NCBI RefSeq assembly: GCF_017592545.1
Contig: NZ_JAGFOA010000003.1
Location: forward strand, 229,544 to 293,543
DNA length: 64,000 nucleotides
From: Microbacterium stercoris
GTDB lineage: Bacteria > Actinomycetota > Actinomycetes > Actinomycetales > Microbacteriaceae
Direction of reading: 5' to 3'
In this document: piece after piece, positions 8,865 to 16,678 of the stretch
Layout of the letters: each line of letters opens with the position of its first letter
Numbering within the stretch: the first letter of the stretch is position 1
Notes under the pieces: model-generated
What the model saw: the letters and a program-made list of their open reading frames with translations, nothing else
The model's database searches: none
What the model was told of the DNA's origin: nothing
Position numbers and translations under genes: made by a program

Positions 8865-8976
8865 GTCGAGCGCACCCCGCCGTTCGTCGAGCGAGCGTCA
8901 GCGAGTCGAGACGCCCAAGCCGTCGCGCCGGGTGGCGGCGTCTCGGCTCGGTCGTTCCTCCCTCGCTCGACGAGCG
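8865..8976. repeat. Cluster of dispersed palindromic elements after nagB
   Basis: GTTCGTCGAGCG occurs twice (about 8862 and 8881), followed by AGCGAGTCGAGACG. An inverted counterpart (CGTCTCGGCTCGG ... CTCGCTCGACGAGCGG) ends near 8976, so the whole could fold back on itself. It may act as transcription end for the nagB operon (inference). Confidence 0.6.
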
Positions 8977-9002
8977 GGGGGCGGGGCGGGGCGGGGCGGG
9001 GG
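8976..9002 (+). other. G-quadruplex-type G-run array upstream of the YrdB-like gene
   Basis: Five runs of four or more G separated by single C bases lie 38-65 bases upstream of the start at 9041. This fits the pattern of a G-quadruplex on the coding strand; no function is shown. Confidence 0.45.
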
Positions 9003-9040
9003 CGCGGGGATGGCTCAGGGGCGAAACGTAGACTGGGGGC

Positions 9041-9394
9041 ATGCCCGAAAGCACCGCACCGGTCCGTGTCAGCGCCCTCGACGTCCTGCGTCTCCTGACC
9101 GAGATCGTCGCGTTCGGAAGCATCGCCCTGTGGGGGTTCTTCACCTGGCCGTTCCCGTGGAACATCGTGGTGGGCATCGGAGCCCCGGCGCTCGCCATCG
9201 TCGTGTGGGCGCTGTTCGTGTCTCCCAAGGCGGTGCTGTCGGTGCACCCGTTCGTGCGGATGGTCGTCGAGCTGCTGATCTTCCTCTCCGCCACCCTGTC
9301 GTGGTGGGCACTCGGACAGCCGTGGATCGGTCTGGCCGTCGGCGTGGTGTGCGTCGCGGTGGGTGTCGCGGTCAACCGCAAGACCGCCGCCTGA
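9041..9394 (+). CDS. YrdB/DUF2568 family membrane protein
   Basis: 117 residues with four hydrophobic segments, matching the short YrdB (DUF2568) family of unknown function (LRLLTEIVAFGSIALWGFF, APALAIVVWALFVSPKA, LLIFLSATLSWWALG). TAGACT (9029-9034) sits exactly 6 bases before the ATG, so the mRNA is predicted to be leaderless. The flavoprotein gene starts 3 bases after its stop, so they are probably cotranscribed. Confidence 0.85.
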   Translation: MPESTAPVRVSALDVLRLLTEIVAFGSIALWGFFTWPFPWNIVVGIGAPALAIVVWALFVSPKAVLSVHPFVRMVVELLIFLSATLSWWALGQPWIGLAVGVVCVAVGVAVNRKTAA

Positions 9395-9397
9395 GTC

Positions 9398-10756
9398 ATG
9401 AGCGTTCTCGGGCAGCTGCGCGCCGAGCTCGGCGACCTGGTCGACACGAGCCCCGAGGCGCTCGAGAACGCGCGGGCCGACAAGTCCGGCCATCGCTCGG
9501 CCGAGGCGCCCCTGGCGGTTGTGCACGCGGAGGCCGTCGAGCACGTGCAGGCGGTGATGCGGATCGCCAGTGCCACGGGCACCCCCGTCGTCACGCGGGG
9601 CGCGGGCACGGGTCTGGCGGGCGCGGCCAACGCGGGCGGCGGCGAGATCGCCCTCAGTGTGCGGCGTATGACGCGCATCCTCGAGGTGTCGCCGGATGAC
9701 CTGCTCGCGGTCGTCGAACCGGGCATCCTCAACGCCGACCTCAATGCACAGCTGCTGACCCATGGCCTGTGGTGGGCACCCGATCCGGCGTCGAAGGCGA
9801 TCTCGACGGTGGGCGGCAACATCGCCACGGGCGCCGGCGGCCTGCTGTGCGCGAAGTACGGCGTGGTGCGCGACGCGGTGCTGGGCCTGGACGTGGTGCT
9901 CGCCGACGGGCGGCTCATCCGCATGGGGCACCGCAGCGTGAAGGGCGTCACCGGCCTCGACCTGACATCGCTCATGATCGGCAGCGAGGGCACGCTTGGC
10001 GTGATCGTCGGCGCCACGCTCAAGCTGCGCCGGATCGTTCCGGGCGATGTGTGCACGGTGGCGGCCACGTTCCGCACGGTGCGAGATGCGGCCGTGGCCT
10101 CCTCCGCCGTCACGGCCGCGGGCATCCAGCCCGCGATCATGGAGCTGATGGATCCGCACTCCCTCGCGGCGGCTCACGCCCTGCTCGCGCTGCCGGCACC
10201 GACCCCCGGATCGGCCCAGCTGACGATCCAGACGGATGGGCCTGCCGCGGCGGTCGAGGCCGACGCGATCGCCGCCGTTCTGACCGGGAGCGGCGGAACC
10301 GTCGCGGTCACGCACGACCGCGAGGAGGGCGAGCGGCTGCTCGCGATCCGGCGCGCGATGCATCCCGCGATGGAGACCCTTGGCACCGCCCTCATCGAGG
10401 ACGTCTCGGTGCCGCGCTCGCAGCTCGCCGCGATGTTCGACGAGATCGCGCGCGTCGAGCGCGAGCACGGCGTGGTGATCCCCGTGGTCGCGCACGCGGG
10501 CGACGGCAACCTGCACCCGAACTTCATCTTCGAGGGGCCCGAGGTGCCGGCCTCCATCTGGGAGGCGGCGGACGACCTGTTCCGGGCGGCCATCCGCCTC
10601 GGCGGCACGCTCACGGGCGAGCACGGCATCGGTGTGCTCAAGCGGCGCTGGCTGGCCGACGAGCTGGGCGACGATCAGTGGCGGCTGCAGCGCGACATCG
10701 CCCGCGTGTTCGACCCGCAGGGCATCCTGAACCCCGGCAAGGTGTTCGAGGCCTAA
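9398..10756 (+). CDS. FAD-linked oxidase, GlcD/D-lactate dehydrogenase type
   Basis: 452 residues. An FAD_binding_4 (PCMH) domain covers about residues 35-215 (TPVVTRGAGTGLAGAANAGG, STVGGNIATGAGGLLCAKYG), and an FAD-oxidase C domain follows, with HAGDGNLHPNF and GTLTGEHGIGVLKRRW. Family members oxidise 2-hydroxy acids such as glycolate or D-lactate; the substrate cannot be read from the sequence. There is no iron-sulfur partner next to it. It starts 3 bases after the YrdB-like gene and ends before a strong hairpin. Confidence 0.9.
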   Translation: MSVLGQLRAELGDLVDTSPEALENARADKSGHRSAEAPLAVVHAEAVEHVQAVMRIASATGTPVVTRGAGTGLAGAANAGGGEIALSVRRMTRILEVSPDDLLAVVEPGILNADLNAQLLTHGLWWAPDPASKAISTVGGNIATGAGGLLCAKYGVVRDAVLGLDVVLADGRLIRMGHRSVKGVTGLDLTSLMIGSEGTLGVIVGATLKLRRIVPGDVCTVAATFRTVRDAAVASSAVTAAGIQPAIMELMDPHSLAAAHALLALPAPTPGSAQLTIQTDGPAAAVEADAIAAVLTGSGGTVAVTHDREEGERLLAIRRAMHPAMETLGTALIEDVSVPRSQLAAMFDEIARVEREHGVVIPVVAHAGDGNLHPNFIFEGPEVPASIWEAADDLFRAAIRLGGTLTGEHGIGVLKRRWLADELGDDQWRLQRDIARVFDPQGILNPGKVFEA

Positions 10757-10808
10757 CCCCGTGTGAAAGCCGACCGCGTGACGTCGCGGGCGATCGACGG
10801 CGGGCGCA

Positions 10809-10845
10809 GAAGAGGGCGGCCCGTGTGCGACGGGCCGCCCTCTTC
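10809..10845. terminator. Bidirectional hairpin terminator
   Basis: A perfect 16-bp stem (GAAGAGGGCGGCCCGT and its complement) with the 5-base loop GTGCG lies between two convergent genes ending at 10756 and 10853. There is no long T tract on either side. Confidence 0.8.
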
Positions 10846-10852
10846 GCCTCGC

Positions 10853-11248
10853 TCAGTAAGACGATTCGTCCGGCGAATCGTCACCGGCTGCCTCGAGCGA
10901 TGACTGCTCGGCCGAGTCGTCGTCCTCGCCATACGCGGGCTGCGTCTCGCCGTAGGCCTGCTGGGAGCCGTACTCCTGCTCGGCGTCCTGCTGCTGCGCC
11001 GTCTGCTCCGCGCCGCCGAACGACTGCTCGGCGACGTCGTTGAGCTGCTCGCCGTAGGTCTCAGCCGGCTGCTCGCCGACGAACGACGGCGTCTCTGTCG
11101 CCGGCTGCTCGCCGTATGCCGCCTGGGCCTCGCCGTACGACTGCTCGCCGTAGGCGGACTGCGGGTCGTCGTACCCCTGCTCGGAATCGACCTGCCCGTC
11201 CTCGGGCTGCGACGATCCGTCGTTGCGGTCCTGATCCTGCGTGCTCAT
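10853..11248 (-). CDS. Acidic low-complexity protein with YGEQ-type repeats
   Basis: 131 residues when started at the ATG at 11248, which has AGGAGGG 8 bases upstream; longer in-frame starts lack this signal. The protein is almost all Gln, Glu, Asp, Ser, Gly, Tyr and Ala, with repeats such as AYGEQ, SYGEA and AYGET. It should be intrinsically disordered, without signal peptide or membrane segment. I do not recognise a family. The two genes upstream on the same strand also code for acidic, partly disordered proteins, so the three may work together. Confidence 0.7.
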   Translation of the reverse strand: MSTQDQDRNDGSSQPEDGQVDSEQGYDDPQSAYGEQSYGEAQAAYGEQPATETPSFVGEQPAETYGEQLNDVAEQSFGGAEQTAQQQDAEQEYGSQQAYGETQPAYGEDDDSAEQSSLEAAGDDSPDESSY

Positions 11249-11294
11249 CTGGTTTCCCTCCTGGTTCCCGTGAGAAGTTCGCGATGCCGACACG

Positions 11295-12194
11295 TCACCG
11301 GTCGGCGCCCGGCTGAGCCTCATCGATATCGGTCGGCGCGTCGCTCGAGCCGATCTGTCGCAGCAGCCGGTCGAGGTTCTCCGGCGAGGCGTCGAGCCCG
11401 GCCTGCGTCAGGCGCTGCGCGAGCAGCTCGCGGGCCTGGCCCTCGGGGGCACGGCCCGTCTGCAGGTCGCCCTGCACCTGCACGACGATGCCCTGCTCCT
11501 GCTCGTTCAGCGTGGTGTCGTTCTGATCCTGCAGCGGCTCGGTCTGGAGGCCGTTGCCACCGGGACCGATCGCGTCGGGAACTCCCGGGATGTCCGGATC
11601 GGCCGAGTCGTGCGCGGTCGGAGCCTCTCTCGTGGCGGCCGGATCGGTGCCGGCGTCGCCCGCGGCGTTGCTCGTGTCGGGTGCGGGGAGGTCTTCCCGC
11701 GCAACAGGATCGGTCGGGGCATCGCCGCCCGTGCTGACATCGCCCGCGTCGCGCGGGCCCACACCGGCGATGTCGTTCTGGCTGTTCGCCTCGACATCGG
11801 GCGAGGCGCCACCTTCGACACTGACGGAGTCCACAGGGCCCGAGTCGACGCCCTCGCGGCCCGCCGGAACGGTGTGCGCGCTCGGCGGATCCCCGAGCAC
11901 CCCGTGCCCCACCGGGTCGGGCTTGGCCTCGACGGGCTCCTCCTGCTCGAAGAAGCCGGCACCGTGCTCTGCGCGCGCATCGGCCGTCGGCACGATCGTC
12001 TCGATGCCATGACCGCGGCCCTCCGTCCCCGACGGGCGCTTCGGATCCGGATCGATCGCCTCGACGGCCTCGGCCGGCCGGAAAGGCTCAGCCGAGAAGG
12101 GGAGGGTCTCGGTGTTGTGTCCGTTGTAGATCACGTCGCCGGGGCCAGGGGCCTTGCCCGCGATGCGATCGGGGGAGCTCTCGTTCGTGGTCAT
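11295..12194 (-). CDS. Hypothetical acidic protein with a C-terminal domain shared with the neighbouring gene
   Basis: 299 residues. Residues 1-220 are Pro/Asp/Glu/Gly-rich and probably disordered. The last 65 or so residues form a compact helical domain (GIVVQVQGDLQTGRAPEGQA, LTQAGLDASPENLDRLLRQI, ending IDEAQPGADR). The protein at 12243-12671 carries the same domain (GLVVQIEADVATHRLAPEAV ... IDVDHAQPGADR), so the two are paralogues. The function is unknown. A TGTCAAGCCC box lies on this strand at 12240-12231, 36 bases before the start, as before the gene at 13293. Confidence 0.65.
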   Translation of the reverse strand: MTTNESSPDRIAGKAPGPGDVIYNGHNTETLPFSAEPFRPAEAVEAIDPDPKRPSGTEGRGHGIETIVPTADARAEHGAGFFEQEEPVEAKPDPVGHGVLGDPPSAHTVPAGREGVDSGPVDSVSVEGGASPDVEANSQNDIAGVGPRDAGDVSTGGDAPTDPVAREDLPAPDTSNAAGDAGTDPAATREAPTAHDSADPDIPGVPDAIGPGGNGLQTEPLQDQNDTTLNEQEQGIVVQVQGDLQTGRAPEGQARELLAQRLTQAGLDASPENLDRLLRQIGSSDAPTDIDEAQPGADR

Positions 12195-12242
12195 GGGCCC
12201 ATCGTGCGGGCGCGTGGGCTCTCAGTGAATGGGCTTGACAGG

Positions 12243-12671
12243 TCAGCGGATATCGGCCCTGCCGTGGCGCTCGAGGTGACGGTCGGCCCCGGGCTGAGCG
12301 TGGTCCACGTCGATCGGCGGCGCGACCGCCCGGATGATCCGCTCGAGCTCGTCGATCTCCGCGGCGGCGCACCCGATGCCGCACTCCTCGAGCCGCTCCT
12401 CGAGCACAAATCTCACGGCTTCGGGGGCCAGCCGGTGGGTGGCGACATCCGCCTCGATCTGAACGACCAGGCCTCGCAGCCGCTGGTCATGGGACGGGGT
12501 GTTGAGGGATTCGCGGGTGCCCTGACGGGGGTCGGCGTCGAGCTGCGAGACCACGTGCGGGTGGGGCTCGAGGTGGCCGGCGTTGGTTGCGGCTCGGGCG
12601 TCCTGACCGGGGAAGTACTCCTGGATGAGCGAGCCGCTCTCGCCCATGCCGGTGGGGGTGTTGGTGGCCAT
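12243..12671 (-). CDS. Hypothetical protein, paralogue of the downstream acidic protein
   Basis: 142 residues. The N-terminal 60 residues are polar (SLIQEYFPGQDARAATNAGH), and residues 65-130 are the domain shared with the gene at 11295-12194, including the end motif AQPGADR. GGAGG lies 7 bases before the ATG. On this strand TTGACA, a 17-base spacer and TATCCC form a standard promoter between 12720 and 12692. The TTGACA is the complement of the TGTCAAGCCC box used in the other direction. The function is unknown. Confidence 0.65.
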   Translation of the reverse strand: MATNTPTGMGESGSLIQEYFPGQDARAATNAGHLEPHPHVVSQLDADPRQGTRESLNTPSHDQRLRGLVVQIEADVATHRLAPEAVRFVLEERLEECGIGCAAAEIDELERIIRAVAPPIDVDHAQPGADRHLERHGRADIR

Positions 12672-12714
12672 GATGCGCCTCCTTCATCTCCGGGATACGC
12701 GCGACTTCATAGCG

Positions 12715-12751
12715 TGTCAAGCCCCTCGCGCGTACCCTGGATCCGGGGGAT
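12715..12751 (+). promoter_or_regulatory. Shared upstream element TGTCAAGCCC-N20-GGGGGAT (copy 1)
   Basis: TGTCAAGCCC (12715-12724) and GGGGGATCCTC (from 12745) are separated by 20 bases. The same two blocks with the same spacing stand before the gene at 13293. This is a promoter or operator candidate for the gene at 12770. Confidence 0.5.
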
Positions 12752-12769
12752 CCTCACTGTGGAGGAACC

Positions 12770-13132
12770 ATGGACACTTATCACCAACTCGAGCTTGTGC
12801 CCCTCACGGAGGGCGCCTGGCGCATCTGCGACACGAGCGTCGACAGCTCGGACGCGGCCAGCGTCATCGCCTATGTGGAGCAGCTGCCCACCGACGACCG
12901 CAGCGAACTCTGCTTCGAGGTCGTGTGGGTGCAGTGCACCCGCGGGCTCACGCGGCACACCTCCCTCCAGAGTGTGCTGCTGCTGGCGGCGAAGCTGCTC
13001 GCCGACGCCGCCAACGTGAAGCCCCTGCGCATCGCGCACTTCCCGCCGCGCGCCGCATCTCCGCGCACGTCGACCGTGCGCACCGCGCCTCGCTCGGCAC
13101 CGCCGCGCAAGGCCACGCCGCTCGCCGGCTGA
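12770..13132 (+). CDS. Hypothetical protein, 120 residues
   Basis: The first 90 residues look like a small alpha/beta fold (YHQLELVPLTEGAWRICDTS, ASVIAYVEQLPTDDRSELCF, VLLLAAKLLADAANVKPLRI). The last 30 residues are a basic Pro/Arg/Thr/Ser tail (SPRTSTVRTAPRSAPPRKA), which could bind nucleic acid. There is no membrane segment. GGAGGAAC precedes the ATG. It shares the TGTCAAGCCC/GGGGGAT upstream element with the oxidoreductase gene at 13293 and ends before a terminator hairpin. I do not recognise the family. Confidence 0.7.
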   Translation: MDTYHQLELVPLTEGAWRICDTSVDSSDAASVIAYVEQLPTDDRSELCFEVVWVQCTRGLTRHTSLQSVLLLAAKLLADAANVKPLRIAHFPPRAASPRTSTVRTAPRSAPPRKATPLAG

Positions 13133-13180
13133 CACGTCGGCTTCCCTTCCTCGACTCGTCGAGCGGGAGCCACAATTCGT

Positions 13181-13220
13181 CGAGACGCTCGGAGCCTCTG
13201 ACGGGGTTCCGAGCGTCTCG
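13181..13220 (+). terminator. Rho-independent terminator
   Basis: A 13-bp perfect stem (CGAGACGCTCGGA and its complement) with a 14-base loop is followed by TTTTGTT. It ends the transcript of the gene at 12770. Confidence 0.85.
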
Positions 13221-13246
13221 TTTTGTTCTGCGCCGACGGAGCCCGC

Positions 13247-13283
13247 TGTCAAGCCCTATCGCTGGTCCCTCGCAGCGGGGGAT
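13247..13283 (+). promoter_or_regulatory. Shared upstream element TGTCAAGCCC-N20-GGGGGAT (copy 2)
   Basis: TGTCAAGCCC (13247-13256) and GGGGGATGCTC (from 13277) have exactly the spacing seen at 12715-12751. It lies 36 bases before the start of the oxidoreductase gene. Confidence 0.5.
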
Positions 13284-13292
13284 GCTCACGGC

Positions 13293-14657
13293 ATGCCCTC
13301 CATCTGGCACCAGACCTCGCCCATGATTCCGACGGATCCGACCCTCCCTGAGAGCACGGAGGTCGCGGTCGTCGGAGCCGGCCTCACGGGTCTTGCGACG
13401 GCCGCACTGCTCGCCCGATCCGGATTCCTCGTGACCGTGCTCGAGGCGCGCGCCGTCGGCGCGGTGGCCACGGGGAACACCACCGCCAAGGTCTCGCTCC
13501 TGCAGGGATCGGTGATGTCGGAGCTGCGCAAGCACGCCGGCGACACCGCGCTCGAGGCTTACGTCGCGGCGAACCGCGCGGGACAGGACTGGATCCGCTC
13601 CGAGCTGGCCGATGATCCTTCGCTCGAGCAGCGGGATGCCTTCACCTACTCGACCACGCCCACGGGCGACTCGGCGATCGACGCGGAGGCCGAGGCGCTC
13701 GCCGCGGTCGGCCTCGATGTCGACGTGCTCGGCGAGGGGGAGCACGCCGGGCTTCCGTACCCGGTGACCCGCGCTCTGCGCATGCGCGGGCAGTGGCAGA
13801 TCCATCCGATGCGTCTGCTGGCGCACCTGGCGGAGGTGATCCGCGAGCACGGCGGATCGATCGTGACCGACTGTCGCGTGCTGGGGCTCCAGGACGGGAA
13901 GCTGCGCACCTCGCGCGGCCCGCTGCAGGCGAACCAGGTGGTGGTGGCGTCCGGATCGCCCGTCATCGACAAGGCGGGCTTCTTCGCGCGCCTTCGGGTG
14001 TCGCGTTCGCTGGCGGCCGCCTATCGGGTGCCGGGGGAGGTGCCCTCGGGGATGTACCTGTCCGTCGACGCGGTGGGACGGTCGCTGCGCACGTCGCAAG
14101 GGCTGCTGCTCGTGGGCGGGCCGTCGTGGACGACCGGCCGCGAGCAGGATCCGGCGAAGATGCTCGCATCGCTCGACGAATGGGTCGTGGATCAGTTCCC
14201 CGGCGCCGCGCGGGTGACGTGGTGGGCCGCGCAGGACTATCAGACTGTGTCGCGCGTGCCGTTCGTCGGCCCCACCGGTGAGGGACTGTGGGTCGCGACC
14301 GGCTTCAACAAGTGGGGCATGACGAACGGGGCCGCGGCCGCGCTGACGCTGGCGGGCGATCTCACCGGATCGCCGATGCCGTGGGCGGAGGCGCTGCGCT
14401 CGCCGCACCTCACGCTGCGCGATGGCGCCGAATTCATCGGGGCGCAGGCAGGAGTCGCGGCCGCCGCCGTGACGAGCGCCGTGCGTCACATCGGCCGGCA
14501 CGACGCGCCGGGGGCGTGCACGCACATGGGCGGATCCCTCGAGTGGAACGACCTCGAGCGCACCTGGGACTGCCCGTTGCACGGGTCGCGTTTCGCCGAG
14601 GACGGCGCGGTGCTGGAGGGGCCCGCGGTCGAGGCGCTCTCCCGCGCGTCGAAGTAG
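13293..14657 (+). CDS. FAD-dependent oxidoreductase with C-terminal Rieske [2Fe-2S] domain
   Basis: 454 residues. A DAO-type FAD domain starts with the Rossmann motif VAVVGAGLTGLATAALLARS near residue 23 and ends with GLWVATGFNKWGMTNGAAAA. The last 60 residues are a Rieske domain with both ligand pairs, CTHMGG and CPLHGSRF. This two-domain build is found in bacterial oxidoreductases of the glycine/D-amino-acid oxidase superfamily; the substrate is unknown. It stands alone, with a convergent membrane-protein gene behind it. GATGCT lies 6 bases before the ATG, so a leaderless mRNA is possible. Confidence 0.9.
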   Translation: MPSIWHQTSPMIPTDPTLPESTEVAVVGAGLTGLATAALLARSGFLVTVLEARAVGAVATGNTTAKVSLLQGSVMSELRKHAGDTALEAYVAANRAGQDWIRSELADDPSLEQRDAFTYSTTPTGDSAIDAEAEALAAVGLDVDVLGEGEHAGLPYPVTRALRMRGQWQIHPMRLLAHLAEVIREHGGSIVTDCRVLGLQDGKLRTSRGPLQANQVVVASGSPVIDKAGFFARLRVSRSLAAAYRVPGEVPSGMYLSVDAVGRSLRTSQGLLLVGGPSWTTGREQDPAKMLASLDEWVVDQFPGAARVTWWAAQDYQTVSRVPFVGPTGEGLWVATGFNKWGMTNGAAAALTLAGDLTGSPMPWAEALRSPHLTLRDGAEFIGAQAGVAAAAVTSAVRHIGRHDAPGACTHMGGSLEWNDLERTWDCPLHGSRFAEDGAVLEGPAVEALSRASK

Positions 14658-14684
14658 CGGCGCGGGCGAGTGCGGCGAGGGCGA

Positions 14685-15293
14685 TCAGTCGGCCGCGGGG
14701 CGCGCTCGCGGTCGGCGCAGCGCGAAGATCACGAGCGCGGCTGATGTGAGCATCACCGGCACGGGCGAGATCAGACCGATGCCGATCGCGGGAGCGGCGA
14801 CGAGCCCGACCGCGACGCCCGTCGCCCAGCCCACCGTCGGGGAGGTTCCGCCTGCCGTCATCATCGCGTGCACCAGCAGGGCGATCGCGAGCGCACCCAC
14901 CGCCCACGCGACGGCGAAGAGCGGCCAGAGGAGCGCGCTGAACCAGGTGTCGGGCAGACCGGCGTCGGCGCGGTCGAAGCCGATCGACCACGCCTGCCGG
15001 GTCATGGCCGCCAGCGCGAAGGCCGCCGTCGACGCCGCGAGGATCGGCGCCGTGCGGGCGGCCGGCGTCACGCCCGCGTTGCGGCACAGCATCACCAGGG
15101 CGACGGCGGCCAGCGATGGCGCGACGAAGAGCGCCGCCACGTTGAAGACGGTCTCGCCCACGCCCCGCAACCCCGGCAGCGCGATGGCGAGCGATCCGAT
15201 TCCGATCACCAGCGCGAGAAGCGACGTGACGACGGCGACCCGTCGACGCGGGCGGGCGCCTACGAGATCCTTTTCACCTCGAAGTGCGGTCAT
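14685..15293 (-). CDS. Multi-pass membrane protein of unknown function
   Basis: 202 residues with about six hydrophobic segments (VVTSLLALVIGIGSLAIALP, VFNVAALFVAPSLAAVALVM, SALLWPLFAVAWAVGALAIA, and others) and a basic C-terminus. I recognise no family and see no catalytic motif. TACGGT stands exactly 6 bases before the ATG, so leaderless translation is likely. Its 3' end faces the Rieske oxidoreductase gene. Confidence 0.75.
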   Translation of the reverse strand: MTALRGEKDLVGARPRRRVAVVTSLLALVIGIGSLAIALPGLRGVGETVFNVAALFVAPSLAAVALVMLCRNAGVTPAARTAPILAASTAAFALAAMTRQAWSIGFDRADAGLPDTWFSALLWPLFAVAWAVGALAIALLVHAMMTAGGTSPTVGWATGVAVGLVAAPAIGIGLISPVPVMLTSAALVIFALRRPRARPAAD

Positions 15294-15476
15294 GCCGGGA
15301 CCGTATCAGCAGGCTCCGACACGAGGGGCCTCGCGGCAGAAGTCCTGGCCACCGTGCAGATCGGGCGCGCGGATGAACCGCCAGCGGATCTGGAGCGGCG
15401 TCGCAGGCGGATCCGAACCGGGAGATGATGCGCTCACACGGGCGTATGCCCAGTCGTGGCGCGGGAGAATGGACGT

Positions 15477-15989
15477 ATGAGCAGCACGCCTGAACGTTCC
15501 ATCGACCACTCCAAGGAAGGTCGGGCGGTGAGCCTCGACTCGATCGAGCAGGCGTTTGTGCGCTACGGAACCCCCGTGGGCAACCTCGAGCTGCTGCGCG
15601 GCATCGCCGCGGGCGTCGGCGAGGGCGCGACGCTGCACGGGTTCCGCACCTACTTCAAGATCGAGCGTCCCGGCGGCGGCCCTGCCCTCGAAGTGCACGA
15701 CGGCTATACGACCGGGTTCCGGTCGGAGTCGGACGCGCAGCGCCTCGCCGGCGACCGTCCGCGCTGGGTCAGCCGCCGCTTCCGTGGCGCCTGGGGCATC
15801 ACGCACTTCGAGACGCGCGCCAAGCCGGTGAGCGCGTCGGCCCCGCGCCGCGCGGCGTCCGCCCCCCGTGCTGCGTCGACGGGCACGGGCGCCCCTCGCT
15901 CCGGCGCCAGCGCCCCCATGGAGGGCAAGATCTGCATGACCTGCTTTATGCAGATGCCGCTGACCGGGGTCTGCCCGAACTGCGGCTGA
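15477..15989 (+). CDS. Hypothetical protein with C-terminal zinc-ribbon-like motif
   Basis: 170 residues from the ATG at 15477; GGGAG 9 bases upstream supports this over the GTG at 15456. Residues 15-110 form an unrecognised alpha/beta domain (IEQAFVRYGTPVGNLELLRG, ATLHGFRTYFKIERPGGGPA). An Ala/Ser/Pro/Arg linker follows, and the last 20 residues carry two CxxC pairs (CMTC ... CPNC) that would bind zinc. There is no signal peptide. A short hairpin with a GGGTC/GACCC stem lies just after the stop. Confidence 0.72.
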   Translation: MSSTPERSIDHSKEGRAVSLDSIEQAFVRYGTPVGNLELLRGIAAGVGEGATLHGFRTYFKIERPGGGPALEVHDGYTTGFRSESDAQRLAGDRPRWVSRRFRGAWGITHFETRAKPVSASAPRRAASAPRAASTGTGAPRSGASAPMEGKICMTCFMQMPLTGVCPNCG

Positions 15990-16156
15990 TCCCGCGCGCC
16001 CGGGTCTTTCGGACCCGCGCTTCTCGTGCACCCGGCTCGGGCATCTGCTGCTTGGGGCCGGTGGGAGGACGCCGGTTCGTGGCCCGGTGAGGCGGAGGGC
16101 CCGGGGGTGTGGATAACTCCGGAGCCTCGTCGGCGGTGATCCCTACGGTGGATCGC

Positions 16157-16678
16157 ATGCTCCACCGCCGTCTCGCCCCGCCGCTTGCTCTTGTGCTGAT
16201 CGCCGGGCTGACGGCCTGCTCTCCGGCAGCCTCGCCGGATCCGACTCCGACGTATCGGCAGTTCGCCTCGGAGGAGGAGGCGTTCGAGGCTGCTGAGGAG
16301 ACCTATCGGGCGTACATTGCGGCGCAGAACGCCGAACACACCGGAACACCTGCTGTCGACCCGACGACCTTCCTTCACGGCGCATTGAAGCGCGAAACTA
16401 AGGAGCTCAAGGAACAGGCCGCCGCCGCTGGCCTTCGCATCGTCGGTGAGATCACGATCTTGTCGATGCAGAGAATCGGCGCGACCGTCCTGTCAGGTGC
16501 CGGCCACGCAGAGCTACTCGTGTGCTTGGACTCTTCGTTGCAACGCGTGCTCAACCAGGACAGCGTTGACGTCACTCCGGAACAGCAGGAGATATTCGCC
16601 CTACGCGTGGAGTTTTCCACTGTCGATGGTGTGATGTTGGCGCACTCGAGCCTTCCTGATCCGGACCAGCCCTGCTGA
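16157..16678 (+). CDS. Secreted lipoprotein of unknown function
   Basis: 173 residues. A signal sequence (HRRLAPPLALVLIAGLTAC) ends in the lipobox LTAC. The mature part has a helical region (EEEAFEAAEETYRAYIAAQN) and a small beta-rich domain with one further Cys near the middle (LLVCLDSSLQRVL) and one at the C-terminus. TACGGT (16144-16149) lies 7 bases before the ATG, so a leaderless mRNA is likely. Its stop overlaps the start of the next gene (TGATG), so the two are coupled. The function is unknown. Confidence 0.8.
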   Translation: MLHRRLAPPLALVLIAGLTACSPAASPDPTPTYRQFASEEEAFEAAEETYRAYIAAQNAEHTGTPAVDPTTFLHGALKRETKELKEQAAAAGLRIVGEITILSMQRIGATVLSGAGHAELLVCLDSSLQRVLNQDSVDVTPEQQEIFALRVEFSTVDGVMLAHSSLPDPDQPC

